Below, in pieces: positions 38,812 to 59,807 of a DNA stretch of 64,000 bases (position 1 is the stretch's first letter; every line of letters starts with the position of its first letter). Origin of the DNA: Galaxea fascicularis (lineage: Eukaryota > Cnidaria > Anthozoa > Scleractinia > Euphylliidae); contig OX419337.1 in NCBI GenBank assembly GCA_948470475.1, positions 25,975,045 through 26,039,044 on the forward strand. The letters are read 5' to 3'. The notes beneath the pieces are model-generated. The model ran no database searches. It saw only the letters and a list, made by a program, of their open reading frames with translations, and was not told where the DNA came from. Made by a program: the position numbers and the translations under genes.

Positions 38812-40215
38812 ATCTGCAGTGTGCCTTTATGAGTGGCATTTACCTTAGGGTAACATTTTAAGTTTCTGTCATTAACCTGCGATTTGCCTAGTTGGGTAGT
38901 ATACATGTTGTTACATTTAATGTCCTGCCATTAACCTGCAATGTGCCTTGGTGGGTAGTATATACCTGAGGGTTACATTTAATTTGCCATCATTAAGCTG
39001 CAATGTGCCTTGGTGGGTAGTGTATACCTGAAGGTTACATGTACATTTAATTTGCTGTCATTAAGCTGCAATGTGCCTTGGTGGGTAGTATATACCTGAG
39101 GGTTACATATAATTTGCCGTCATTAAGCTGCAATGTGCCTTGGTGGGTAGTGTATACCTGAAGGTTACATGTACATTTAATTTGCTGTCATTAAGCTGCA
39201 ATGTGCCTTGGTGGGTAGTATATACCTGAAGGTTACATTTAATTTGCCGTCATTAAGCTGCAATGTGCCTTGGTGGGTAGTGTATACCTGAAGGTTACAT
39301 TTAATTTGCTGTCATTAAGCTGCAATGTGCCTTGGTGGGTAGCATATACCTGAAGGTTACATTTAATTTGCTGTCATTAGGCTGCAATGTGCCTTGGTGG
39401 GTAGTGTATACCTGAAGGTTACATTTAATTTGCTGTCATTAAGCTGCAATGTGCCTTGGTGGGTAGCATATACCTGAAGGTTACATTTAATTTGCTGTCA
39501 TTAAGCTGCAATGTGCCTTGGTGGGTACCATATACCTGAAGGTTACATTTAATTTGCTGTCATTAAGCTGCAATGTGCCTTGGTGGGTAGCATATACCTG
39601 AAGGTTACATTTAATTTGCTGTCATTAAGCTGCAATGTGCCTTGGTGGGTAGATTATACCTGAAGGTTACATTTAATTTGCTGTCATTAAGCTGCAATGT
39701 GCCTTGGTGGGTAGTGTATACCTGAAGGTTACATTTAATTTGCTGTCATTAAGCTGCAATGTGCCTTGGTGGGTAGCATATACCTGAAGGTTACATTTAA
39801 TTTGCTGCCACTAACCTGTGATGTGCCTTGGTGGGTAGTATTATACCTGAGGGTTACATTAAATTTGCCGTCATTAAGTTGCAATGTGCCTTGGTGGGTA
39901 GTATATACCTGAGGGTTACATTTAATTTGCTGTCATTAAGCTGCAATATGCCTTGGTGGGTAGCATATACTTGAGGGTTACATTTAATTTGCTGTCATTA
40001 AGCTGCAATGTGCCTTGGTGGGTAGCATATACCTGAGGGTTACATTTAATTTGCTGTCATTAAGCTGCAATGTGCCTTGGTGGGTAGTGTATACCTGAGG
40101 GTTACATTTACTTTGCTGCCACTAACCTGCAATGTGCCTCAGTGGGTAGCATAAACCTGGGGGTTGTATTTCATTTGCTGCCACTACCCTGCAATGTGTC
40201 TGCCCTTCGTGGGTT
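38812..40215. repeat. Satellite array, 62-bp unit, about 23 copies
   Basis: The unit has landmarks 'ggttacatttaatttgctgtc', 'attaagctgcaatgtgcc' and 'ttggtgggtag'. Units recur at 62-bp steps (for example 39481 and 39543). The outermost units are the most diverged and the centre is nearly homogeneous, the usual sign of unequal exchange. Two units near 39031 and 39167 carry an extra tgtaca, giving a local 130-bp higher-order repeat (62+68). No coding frame runs through. Confidence 0.95.
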
Positions 40216-41300
40216 GTTATAAAGCTTTGCGTGGCCTTTGTGAATAGCTTGCGTATAACTAAACTGTCACATAAATATATTCTATGTGATTGCATACCAC
40301 ATGTACCTGAGGGTTACAGTTAATTTACGCATTTATCAACAGAGAAACATCGACTGAAATTTGTTATTACAATAAAAAAAATAACAAAACAAATCACTAC
40401 CACTCCCGCTCTTCAAAAATATAAAAGGCATTCCGACTCGTCATTTAACTCGTCATCTCCTCCTGCGCCGCTCCGTGAGCGATGGAGTCTACTAGTGAAA
40501 AAAGTGAAAACCGACGTCAGTTAGAGAAAGAAGCATGCAGTGAACGAAACGCCCTTATAACAAGAAACTCCGAAAAGAACGAAAGGGAAGAGGGCATTAT
40601 CGATTTTGAAAGAGCCCTCTATTGAGAGTGAAGTGTGGATGTGTTGCTTCAGCTTCTGATCGCCCAACAATTTCTTCAATAAAAGCAGCTTTATGTACTG
40701 ACGATTGGATTTTAAAATAACAGTGACGCCGGATCTCGCGCGGCTTGTATACTGAAACCTTAAGCAGTGTTCGATCTGTCTTTTGTTCATCTAGCTTGAT
40801 TTCACGCCGCCAAGAAAGTGAATCCATTTTCAAACCCAATTGCCGCGCGCGATTCTTTATTGCTAGCAAAGCTGGTGGTATAACGGCAGTCAAAATGTTC
40901 CGCGAGCCGCGATTACTCGCGCGAACTAGTGCATCTTTGTTTGTAAGTCGGGCTCAGCAGAGCAATTTGTAAAAGGAAAAATGATGATCATGAAAATCGT
41001 GTATATATGATTGGACCTTTTTTTTTCTATTACTGTATAGCCCTTGTGATTTAGTTTTATTCTGACGAACAATTCTCGAAGGCCAGAATATTGAAATAGT
41101 GTAGTCGTTTTTAGCTCAAAGCAAAAGACGAAACGCTATCTGGAACGTGACTAAAAAAATACACTTATCGGAAATTGCGGTTACTTTCATGTCACCATAG
41201 GGGAGCTTAAATTAACATTTGCGGACGACTACCTGAAATCCTAGTGTGTTCGGCTAACACCTCACGGTACCCAGAGGTGTCAAACCTTGGCTTTGAGTTA
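40216..41300. other. Intergenic with an unassigned minus-strand frame
   Basis: A minus-strand frame at 40597-40893 (98 codons) starts in a relatively GC-rich block with some Lys/Arg-rich helical character. I recognise no domain and no splice partner. Between 40980 and 41300 nothing is recognised. Confidence 0.25.
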
Positions 41301-41302
41301 CA

Positions 41303-41353
41303 TATGCAAATTAGCTGGCTGCACATTGAATGTGCAGCCAGCTAATTTGCATA
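41303..41353. repeat. 51-bp palindrome with POU octamers at both ends
   Basis: Arms of 25 bp are perfect reverse complements around a single central G at 41328. Each arm contains the octamer ATGCAAAT (or its complement) and the core GCTGGCTGCACATT. The element could extrude as a cruciform. It is about 3.2 kb upstream of gene 4. Confidence 0.9.
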
Positions 41354-43936
41354 ACATTTTTTCACGCCTCAAAGCTCCTCATGATTAAGAGTAGTATAAA
41401 AGAAAGGTTCATGAATAACCTCTGAAAAACAACTGAAGGAATGATGCGTGGGCAGGCTCTCATTTGCATCCTGTTATTGCAAACATTGTTTTCACCTGCT
41501 TTTTGAGCTTATGAAGTCTAAATGACAGGCTCATAACAATTTCAACTGGCAATACCTATTAAAAGGTGTCCCGTGTTAGTTGACAAAGCAGTCTGTCTGT
41601 TTAGATGAGGTAGCGTTTCGGTCACAACTTAACTCAAAGGTATGTTACAAACGTTTTATACCTATGTTTTAAAGCGTTCAGTATCCTTAACATAATTTTG
41701 CCTAAAAGGGGGTAAAAAAGTATTTTGAGGGCCACCCAAACAAAAATGCCTTAAAACTGGCGTTTGATTTTTTAGAAGAAAGACAAAAAAAAGGAGGCTT
41801 TCATAGTGTTATTAAACTTTTGTACTCGGGTCGAATTTATGTTTAAAAGTCCGGTAAAAGTTTACTTTTTGGGAAAAATGCCTTAGATCCTTACCTGGAA
41901 AAATGCTTATGCACTCTAATAAGCGACGAGAAAGAAAAAGTTTGAGATTGAAATTGAGACACTGTCAACAGAGGAAGATCATTAGCTCAGTGTAATTTTG
42001 CCCTTCATAAATACTTTTGATCACCACGTTTCCCGCAGGTTTTTGTCTATTCATCAAGTTGGAAGCATGTGATCCTTTCGTCTTTTGAGGTAAGGAATGG
42101 TTTTTTTTTTTCCAGCGAAGTGTCGAAAAATCTATTTTAAGTTGCAAAAAAGAATCAAAATCAACTTCTTGAATTCAACCTACTGGAAAACATATCTCAT
42201 GAAAAAAAAACTCTCGGCCGAAAAAAAATATGACTTGAAAGAAACATTGCGCATAGTGAGGGATTTTCGTGTTAAATCAGTTTTACGTCAAAAAAAGTCC
42301 AAACGTTTGTGCCTTTACGAGACGCCTACGTCAGAAGTAAAGAGAACTTTGAGCTATAACTTCGCAGTTACTGTAAAATTTTACATTTGGATTCAGCCAA
42401 CTTGAATAAGCATCACATACATCGCATGCGAGATTGCTCGTAAACGCTTATTTTCCAACGAATTTTCGTCATGAAGAGGTCTTCGATGTCCTTTAATGTC
42501 GTTCAAACTTAAGTCTTGAAAAGGAAATGGAAGAAGGTCTATGTTCACCGAAAACATTTTCAATTCTTTTAATTGAGTTACATAATAATAGTGAAAACAA
42601 TACAGCGCCAATAGAGAAAACGACAAATAAAGAATTCATGACATTCACCGGAAGTTTCAGGGTTATTGGCACTTCAGAAAAGAAAAAGTGATTACAAAAT
42701 GTAAATTTTAACTCCACAAGTAGCTAGGTTTTTCGGTTTGTCTTTTCAAGGTAAACAAGCATGTGGCAAACTCATCATCGACCATAGTTCCTGAATTCAA
42801 TTGAAACTAGACTTCAATCCAAAAATATGTATTAATAAAAGTTAGAATAGGAGTTAAGTTTTCAGGCGTTTGAATGGACGAATGAGAATTTCTATTATCA
42901 TTTTTTTTTAGAATTTTAAGGTAAGCACAAAACAGTTATTTATTCACTTCTATTTTAAAAATATGGTTGAATAATTCTAGCAACCACAGCCGGATTCTCT
43001 GAAATTATCAAACGAAGTGTTTAACAAAGTTAATTAGTGGAAGGAATTCAAATTTGAATAATGATAAAAAACTGACACTGTTTTAAACAATTGTTCTTTG
43101 TTTTCTTGTTTCTTTTAGCCACAGTCGGTCAAATATTTCTAATTACCTGATTGTTTTACCTCAAGATCCCCCACTTGATTGATTTAGATATTACAACTCC
43201 TTATTGCGGCTGAAGACGTTAACGGGAAGATAATAAATAACGAGCTCCTTTTTTGGTTTTAAAGCAAAGCTTATTCAGATCAGGACATCAAAGCTACAGA
43301 ACGAATCACTTCTTATGCAAAATGTAGAGTGTAAAACGTCATAAGAATTTGAAAGATGTTTTACAAGGTTTTGAAATGTTTTTCCAGTTTACCTTTTCAT
43401 GTGAATAATTAATATCGTCAATGGGAACTGATAAGGCATCCCTGCGAAATTGAAAGAAAGAAAGGAAAGGAAAGAAAAAAAGGAACAAAGAGAGAAAACA
43501 AGACCAAAATTTTTAACGTGCCAAAAAAAAAAGTTAAAAACCATAATAGGCCTATTGTCTTGAAACTAATGTCGTACATTGCCAAACTCAGATGAATTTG
43601 ACCCGACAGTTATGGAATTTTTGAGGGACAGACGGCAATCAGAAATCTAGGGTTTTCTCTTTTAACTTGCCTTGAAACTACCACATTTGTATTACTATGT
43701 GTCTTCCCTCTTAAAGAGATGATTTACAATTGTGCAAAACCACTACTTATGAGTGCCAAACTTCCACTTCCGGTTGCCGTCCGTCGGTCAAAAACGCCTT
43801 TACTTAAGTTCCTTGACTGTAGCACGGCAAAGGTGTCAAACGTGGAACTTAATTCAGTCGCACCAAATTCAAAATGCTATCAAAAACAACCTGAAACAAA
43901 CCTTCAATCTTAAAATGCATTAAAATACTTACGAAT

Positions 43937-44140
43937 TTGGTTCGACACGGTAATAGCACGCCGTTCATTGAAACCAAGTCGAGCTACTGCCGTGCGTACT
44001 AAGCAATCGTGGCATACTTAATTCAACCTGCCAAACTGAATTTTTTCAAACGTCATGCTACTGCCGTGCTTAAGGCGAATTTAATTTTTATATTTAGTTC
44101 GGCACGGCATTAGTGCGCCGCTTGAAATAGGCCTTACATC
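43937..44140. repeat. Direct and inverted GCACGGC repeats
   Basis: A block of about 40 bp at 43937-43982 (ttcgacacggtaatagcac) recurs at 44098-44140 (ttcggcacggcattagtgc). Between them are two inverted relatives, each containing gctactgccgtgc. This may be a decayed foldback element. Confidence 0.5.
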
Positions 44141-44269
44141 TGCGAGTTTGGAGAGTTTTACAGAAATTAAGGATTTTGAGGCAATGATATGTTTGAAATG
44201 TACACACGGAGTAAGATTGCACAAGAATTCACGTTACCTACAATTAATTGCCCAATCACACGAGACAGA

Positions 44270-44420
44270 AAAAGGAGCTGAGTCAATCAGAAAACGAAGT
44301 AATTAAATGCAACCGACGCAATTAAAGCCGGCGCGGGAAAATATGCGCGTGCAAGTGGCGATTGGTTTTGGTTTTGGTTTTGATTGGTTAACTAAGTGAC
44401 GCCTACTTTGCTGACCAACC
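44270..44420 (-). repeat. Dispersed CCAAT/AAAACC repeat upstream of gene 4
   Basis: Inverted copy with gattggttttggttttgg and attggttaac, ending about 180 bp before the ATG. Confidence 0.5.
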
Positions 44421-44598
44421 AATGAGCAAAGTAAAGCACAATCAAATACAATTACCCCTCAACACTCGATACAAAAGCACTCTGTTGATAGTAATATTAG
44501 AAATCTCATCAAGTCTGATATAATTGTTCTTAAAAATAATTTTAAGGGATTGCTGTGTTGCTGCCTGCAGCTTTTCAATCACTGACGAGAAAGATAAA

Positions 44599-53967
<9,369 letters not shown>

Positions 53968-56780
53968 ACGGTATACGCAATTCAGGCAACGTTCGTAAAG
54001 ACGCGGTTCCAAACTGGCAACATTTTCAAGAATGTTAAGGCATGACCGATTCGTGATGTCAGTTACTCGGACAGATTCGTGTATCGGTTAACCATACAAT
54101 TTTCCATATTACTGTGAGGTTGAAGCATGTAAGCGGAAAGTGAGTCGCGCACCTTACGCCCAGTATCTGTTCCAAGATAAGGATTGTACGTCTGCGGATT
54201 TATGTGACTTATTCAATTTCTTTAGTCATGCCTTAACATGCGTGCATTTGGCCGCTTTGCAACTTTGTACCTTCTCTAAATTACGAAAGTTCGGGCACAG
54301 CACTGATAATCTTTTTTAATTTTGCTGAAATTTTGTTACTATGCAAAAACTAAGGGCCACCGAAGTAGTTTTGGAGACAAGGAGCGAAATTAAAAATACA
54401 TCTTCGTCATTTGATATACCTTCTGTTTATCACAAAATAGGTATCATCGTGTGCGCAAATACACTTCTACTTCAGCGCGCAAGCTCGACTAATTGATAAC
54501 GTGGCGTGACACATTGTCACGACATCTGTGCGCAGAAAGGATGCGCAATAACAATTAGCGCAAACGCCCTCAAGCACACTTAAAAATCCATAAAAATCCC
54601 CTTTGTTAACGTATTCCCCCACGAGTCTTGAAACACGGTACTGACAACTTTGGGATTTTATATTCGTATTTGAAAGGATGGAAGGAAAGGAGTGATGCTT
54701 AGAACCGGAATCAGAAAGTGTTACAAGCTTTAAGAAACTCCTTGAAGTCTTAGTTTTAGTTATTTTCTTCACGACCCCGGCAAATACAAAACATTTTATA
54801 GGCGGCGAATCTCTATTTCACTCAATTTAATTAACGTTTAGGATAAGAATAGGCCTAAGACATGAACAAAAAGGTGGTAGGTTTGAGGAGACAAACAGAA
54901 CGATCGCTTTCTTCTCATACAGGAGTAGATTACCTAGGGCCTGTTATAAATAGAGGAAGTCTAAATTGGGCGGGCCTTTTAATTGACAGGGAGCTTACAA
55001 TCGGGGATTTTACAAGAGAAGGAAAGGGGCCTACAACAAAAAGAAATGTAATGTGAATACGAGGAGCCAGGGCTGTGCTCTAGTGGCGTTCGGTCGCCAC
55101 TGCCGACTAACTTCCGCTAGTGGGTGACCATTAGTGTTTGGACCAAACGATATGATGGGCGCCCTGGATTTTAAGGTTTTAGAGATTCTGGGTAACCAAC
55201 TACAATTATTAGAGCACAGCCTTGTGGGCTATAAACAAGTACGGTAAAATGTGATACATTTTGGGGGTAGAAGTCGGCGATGAATCACTCTTATTGAACA
55301 AAAAAACTGCACGAAGTCTTTTAAGAGCCTGACTATGGCAAAAACCAAAAACATACGTAGTAGGTATTTGCTGACAATGTGGTGAATAATTGTTTTTAAA
55401 TAAACCACACCAGAAGAAAGCCGAACCCAATTGGCCAGCAACTTTTAGTAACTGCCTCACTGAAGCACGCGGTATTCTATTCGTCGGTGTTGGGTATGAG
55501 GCGAAATCAGCAGCGGAAATATGAAGTAGAAATAAACAATCTTAGGTGTCACTTTATAAATTCCACTTCGGCGGCATAATCTTTTACTCCTAGGAGTGAT
55601 CAACATGTAAGTTTTGCTTAACTTGTAAATAAATTGTTATACAGGTGAAGGGAATATATAAATGCTTTTAGTAATAGTTGCCAAAGGGTTCTTATTAGCA
55701 ATCAGCATGTAACTTCTCCTTGAGACAAATGTGTAACATTATCCATACAGGTATGGAGAATAAACAAAATAATCATCGAAGGCCGTTGCTTAGTTACACG
55801 TACAGCTCATGCTAGTGATTTGTGTACGTTCTAAGAAAATAGTTACGATGGTAATGTTAAAACAGGTAATGAGATTAAGGAAAATGAAGAAGATTGGGTC
55901 TGGCTTCTAGCTACAAGAGATCATGAGCTCTTATTAGTGACCTACACATCAATTCTCTTCGCGATGTATTGTTGTAAAATAGGTGATGAGAATATAATGG
56001 TTAACAAGACGAGCATTCTCGACTTGAACCATATTGCTACAAACTTGTACATTTGTGATCAAGTAACCGTTAAACCGATCACTTCACTAGTAAGGGACAT
56101 TAGTTATGCTTCATTTACACTTTATATTGTTTGTTGTCAATTATTTAATCGACTTTAAAACAAAATAAAACCGAGTTTTGTGCTCAATCTTTCTACGGCT
56201 TATGTCTCGTTCTTGAGAAAGCAAAAAAAGAGACACCAGTCAAATCATTTCCTACCTGCTGCGTTTGCGAAGAACAGCAGCGTGAAGATGGCCAGGAAAC
56301 CACTGGAAAGCAACTTCAGCAGGCTTGAACCCAGGGAGAAAATTTTGAAAACCTTGAATAGAAAACTCTCATTGCGCATGTGTCAACTATTGACATTCAA
56401 ATTCTTGCAGTATTCAGCCGGACATTTGTCACGTGAACATAGTTTAATAACCTTAGCTCCCACAAGTCTCCAAATGCTCAATGCTGGAGCATTCCAACTG
56501 AAGGAATAAGAAGAGCATAGGATCAACTCCTTTGGGGAGAATGCGGGAGTGTCTACGCTGGATTCATTTAACATTTCCATTAACTCGCCTCAGTTCAGTT
56601 ACGTCACTTTTGGTGAGGTAACTGAAATGATTTGGTTTCAATTAAGTGCAAATATTTTTACGTACCCTTATTTTCACTTCGGAAGCAGTCTTATGCTTTG
56701 GCTTGAAAAAAGAATTATTTTCTTCAGGAGCTGAATGAACACAATGATATTCCGTTCAAGAAAATGAAATGAGTCTCACA
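53968..56780. other. 3' flank module of gene 4
   Basis: Near-identical to 6123-8900. It retains 44 bp (about 56100-56145, 'gttatgcttcatttacac') that are deleted in the left copy. No credible gene. Confidence 0.6.
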
Positions 56781-57746
56781 AGGGCATGAATACCGTCAAA
56801 TCCAAGTATTCTAACTAACTCGCCCTTACAAAACGTCGTTCGAAGTACTCTCTTAGACCACAGTAGTTATATTCAGAATAATCTTCAAAGAAAGCTTCCC
56901 TAGTGATTTCTGAATACCAAACTGAAAACATGATGCGAGGACACTGCAAGGCCGATATCCCACTTGCACCGTGTTATTGAAAACACTGTTTTCACCTGCT
57001 TTTTGAGTAAACAACAGGCCCATATCAATTTCAACAACCCATAAGCCTTAAAAGTGCACCGTGTTAGCTAACAAAGCACTCTCTCGAGATGAGGTAGCGG
57101 TTCGATCACAACTTCATCGTCAAAGGTAAGCTGAGCCACTAACGTTTTATATGTTTTTAAAGCGTTCAGTATCGTTAAGATAATTTTGCCTTAAACAGGT
57201 GTACCACCCAAAAAACCATGCCTTAAAACGTTTGACTTTGCTTTTTTCGTTCAGTTAACGTGCGACTGCCGGTTTGCATGGAAGTCTTAAAACATCTCAG
57301 GGACATTAAACAACACAAGGAAGAATAATTACCAGAATAAAACGGAACAGAAAAGATAGGTTTTCATACAGTATTAAACCTTTGTACCCAGATTAAATTG
57401 ACAAGAGAAAGTCTAGTTTACATTCGACATTCTGTCAAAGGGGAACGATTCTTTGCTGTGTGCAAGTTTCAACCTTAAAGATTGTTTCTCTACGTTCCCT
57501 AGTAGATATTGTCTTTTTCATGTAGCATGAAGTTGGAGATATCCATTCAACTTTTGAAGCTAGATCACTGTGGATCCTTTATCCGGCGAAAGTGCCGAGA
57601 AATCTATTTGAAGTTGCAACTAAATGTCGGTACTTGAAACCTACTAGGCAATTTCCCAGGAAAAGCAACTCTCAGCCGATAAATCTCATTTGAAACAAAC
57701 ATGTTTGAGCATAGTGAGGGATTTTCGTGCTAAAATCGGTTGTTGT

Positions 57747-58689
57747 AAAATAAAGTAAAAAAGTTTATACTTTTGCGGTCGGCGCATCACCATCAAAAGT
57801 AAACAGAACATTAAGGTATAACTTTGCAATTATTGCAAAATGTTATTAAAAACACAATTTTATATTGCGATTGTATAATTCGCATGCCAGATTGAACGTT
57901 TTCGCAACAGTGACCAAAAAAGGTAGCTGTAATTCAGAAATTGCACGATTATTTTCCTTAAAACTAGATCGTTCATAAACGCCTCAGTATTTTTTTCATG
58001 GAATTCTCTTCACGTAAGAGGCCTTCGATATAATTTAATGTCGTTCAGGAAAGAGTCTTCAAAATAAAGGAAAATGCTCACCAAAAATGATTTCAGTTCT
58101 TTTACACCGTTACGTTTGTGTTCGTGTGAATGCAATACCGCGCTAATGGAAAAAAACCACAAATAAAAAATTTATGACTAAATTCTTGGCTAAATAGACA
58201 CAGGAAGTTTAAAAGTTATTGGCACCCCAGTAAACTGTTTTAAGGTTTTCAAATAAAGTAAAAAAAGTTTATACCTTTGCGGTCGGTGCATTAAGGTATA
58301 ACTTTGCAATTATTGCAAAATGTTATTAAAAACACAATTTTATATAGCGATTGTATAATTCGCATGCCAGATTGAACGTTTTTACAACAGTGACCAAAAA
58401 AGGCAGCTGTAATTCAGAAATTGCACGATTATTTTCCTTAAAACTAAATCGTTCGTAAACGCTTATTTTTTTCATGGAATTCTCTTCACGTAAGAGGCCT
58501 TCGATATAAAATAATTTAATGTCGTTCAGGAAATAAAAATAAAGGAAAATGCTCACCAAAAACGATTTCAGTTCTTTTACACCTTTATGTTTGTTTTCGT
58601 ATGAATACAATACCGCGCTATTGGAAAAAACCACAAATAAAAAATTTATGACTAAATCAAAGTTATTGGCACCCCAGTAAACTGTTTTC
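57747..58689. repeat. Two-copy tandem duplication upstream of gene 5
   Basis: Counterpart of 9862-10831. Unit boundaries are near 58245/58250. The second unit lacks about 38 bp near 58657. Confidence 0.85.
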
Positions 58690-59182
58690 CGGTTGTTATT
58701 ATGAAGTGAGCAAATTCTACATTTATCCTGCAAATTCATCATTGACGACTGTTCCTGAATGCATTCGAAACTCGACTGATTTCCATTTAGAAAAACGTCT
58801 TTCATACAAGTTAGAATAGCATATTTTCAGCTAGGCGGATGAACGGATTAGAATTTTCTTTTAAAAGTTTTCAGGCGTGTCGGAAACCGAGAATCATTTA
58901 TATCTATTTTAAAAATATAGTTGACCACTTCCAAATGTCGCAGATTATCTAAAATAATTAAAACAGGACATGGTCAATAGTTTTTAATTTGTGCACGGTG
59001 CAATCTTCAAAAATGTCCAAATAGATCGAAAAAATAGAGTTTCTTTGTCAATTTTTTACACCATTTTTCTATATTTTCTTATTCCCTTTGGCAAAAGACG
59101 ATCAAATATTTCGAAAATTTCCCCAGGACCGCCCGGTTGGCTAATATTGACTTCACGGCTCTAATACAGCCGAGACGCCTGC

Positions 59183-59696
59183 GATAATAAGTATCAATAT
59201 GAACCAAAACAGTGGTAGCGTTTTTCGCGCCCTCTGATTGACTACTCAAACTCAGGATAGCAAATGCGATTCACCTACGAGCAACTTCGCGGCTCGGTAG
59301 CCACCTCTGTTTCGGTGAACATTTGTTAAATAATCACCCTTATTGAGGGATTATGAGCCGATGCTTGCTCAGATCACATCAAAGCTTCGGTACGAATTGC
59401 TTTTTGCAAAGTGTAGAGCGTAAAATGCGATGAGAGTTTATCAGAGATGTTTCACAATACTTTTTAAAAGACGCAAACAATACCGTCAACCAATCAGGAC
59501 ACGCAGTAATTCATTGCAGTCAGGAGCCCATAAATTTATGGGCTCCTGTTGCAGTGCATATCACGACAGGTTTTTCTTCGGCCGAGAAAGTTTTGCGTGC
59601 TTTTCTAACCAATCAATGAGCGACGTGAAGCAAAATCAAACCAAACGTGAATTACTTTCAACACTCCACTGAAAACCATGCACCCTTTTAGTAACC
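59183..59696 (+). promoter_or_regulatory. 514-bp gene-5-specific upstream segment
   Basis: Present directly upstream of gene 5 and missing at gene 2, where the sequence jumps from 11317 to 11318. Genes 3 and 4 have related material here, including the CCAAT repeat, so gene 2 has probably lost it. It contains ccaatcagg and ccaatcaatgagc boxes and a 28-bp palindrome, and ends 112 bp before the ATG. A promoter role is inferred from position. Confidence 0.5.
59521..59548. repeat. 28-bp perfect palindrome upstream of gene 5
   Basis: caggagcccataaa is followed immediately by its reverse complement with no spacer. It lies in the CCAAT repeat, about 260 bp before the ATG. The relatives upstream of genes 3 and 4 lack it. 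Confidence 0.9.
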
Positions 59697-59807
59697 ATCA
59701 CTAAAACTATCATTAAGTCTGATGTAATATTATTGTTCTTAAAAATAATTTTAAATCATTTCTGTGATACTGCCTACAGGTTTTCCTATACTGACAACAA
59801 ATATACA

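Larger units (their letters stand above)
41400..44598. other. 5' flank module of gene 4
   Basis: Homologous to the 5' flanks of genes 2, 3 and 5 (landmark 'attgcaaacattgttttcacctgc' near 41475). It contains a GCACGGC-rich repeat region (about 43815-44130), an A-rich tract (43444-43535) and a dispersed CCAAT repeat (44270-44420). No gene is seen. Confidence 0.6.
56781..59807. other. 5' flank module of gene 5
   Basis: Near-identical to 8901-11428 but with 514 additional bases at 59183-59696 just upstream of the gene. The 0.5-kb tandem duplication is present (57747-58689), with about 38 bp missing in its second unit. No gene is seen. Confidence 0.6.

Noticed and set aside
38812..40215. CRISPR-like look of regularly spaced repeats
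   Set aside because: Whole 62-bp units repeat without unique spacers in a eukaryotic context, so it is satellite DNA.
40597..40893. Minus-strand frame of 98 codons as a real exon
   Set aside because: No recognisable domain or credible splice partner, and overlapping frames on both strands. Kept only as an unassigned frame in the intergenic entry.
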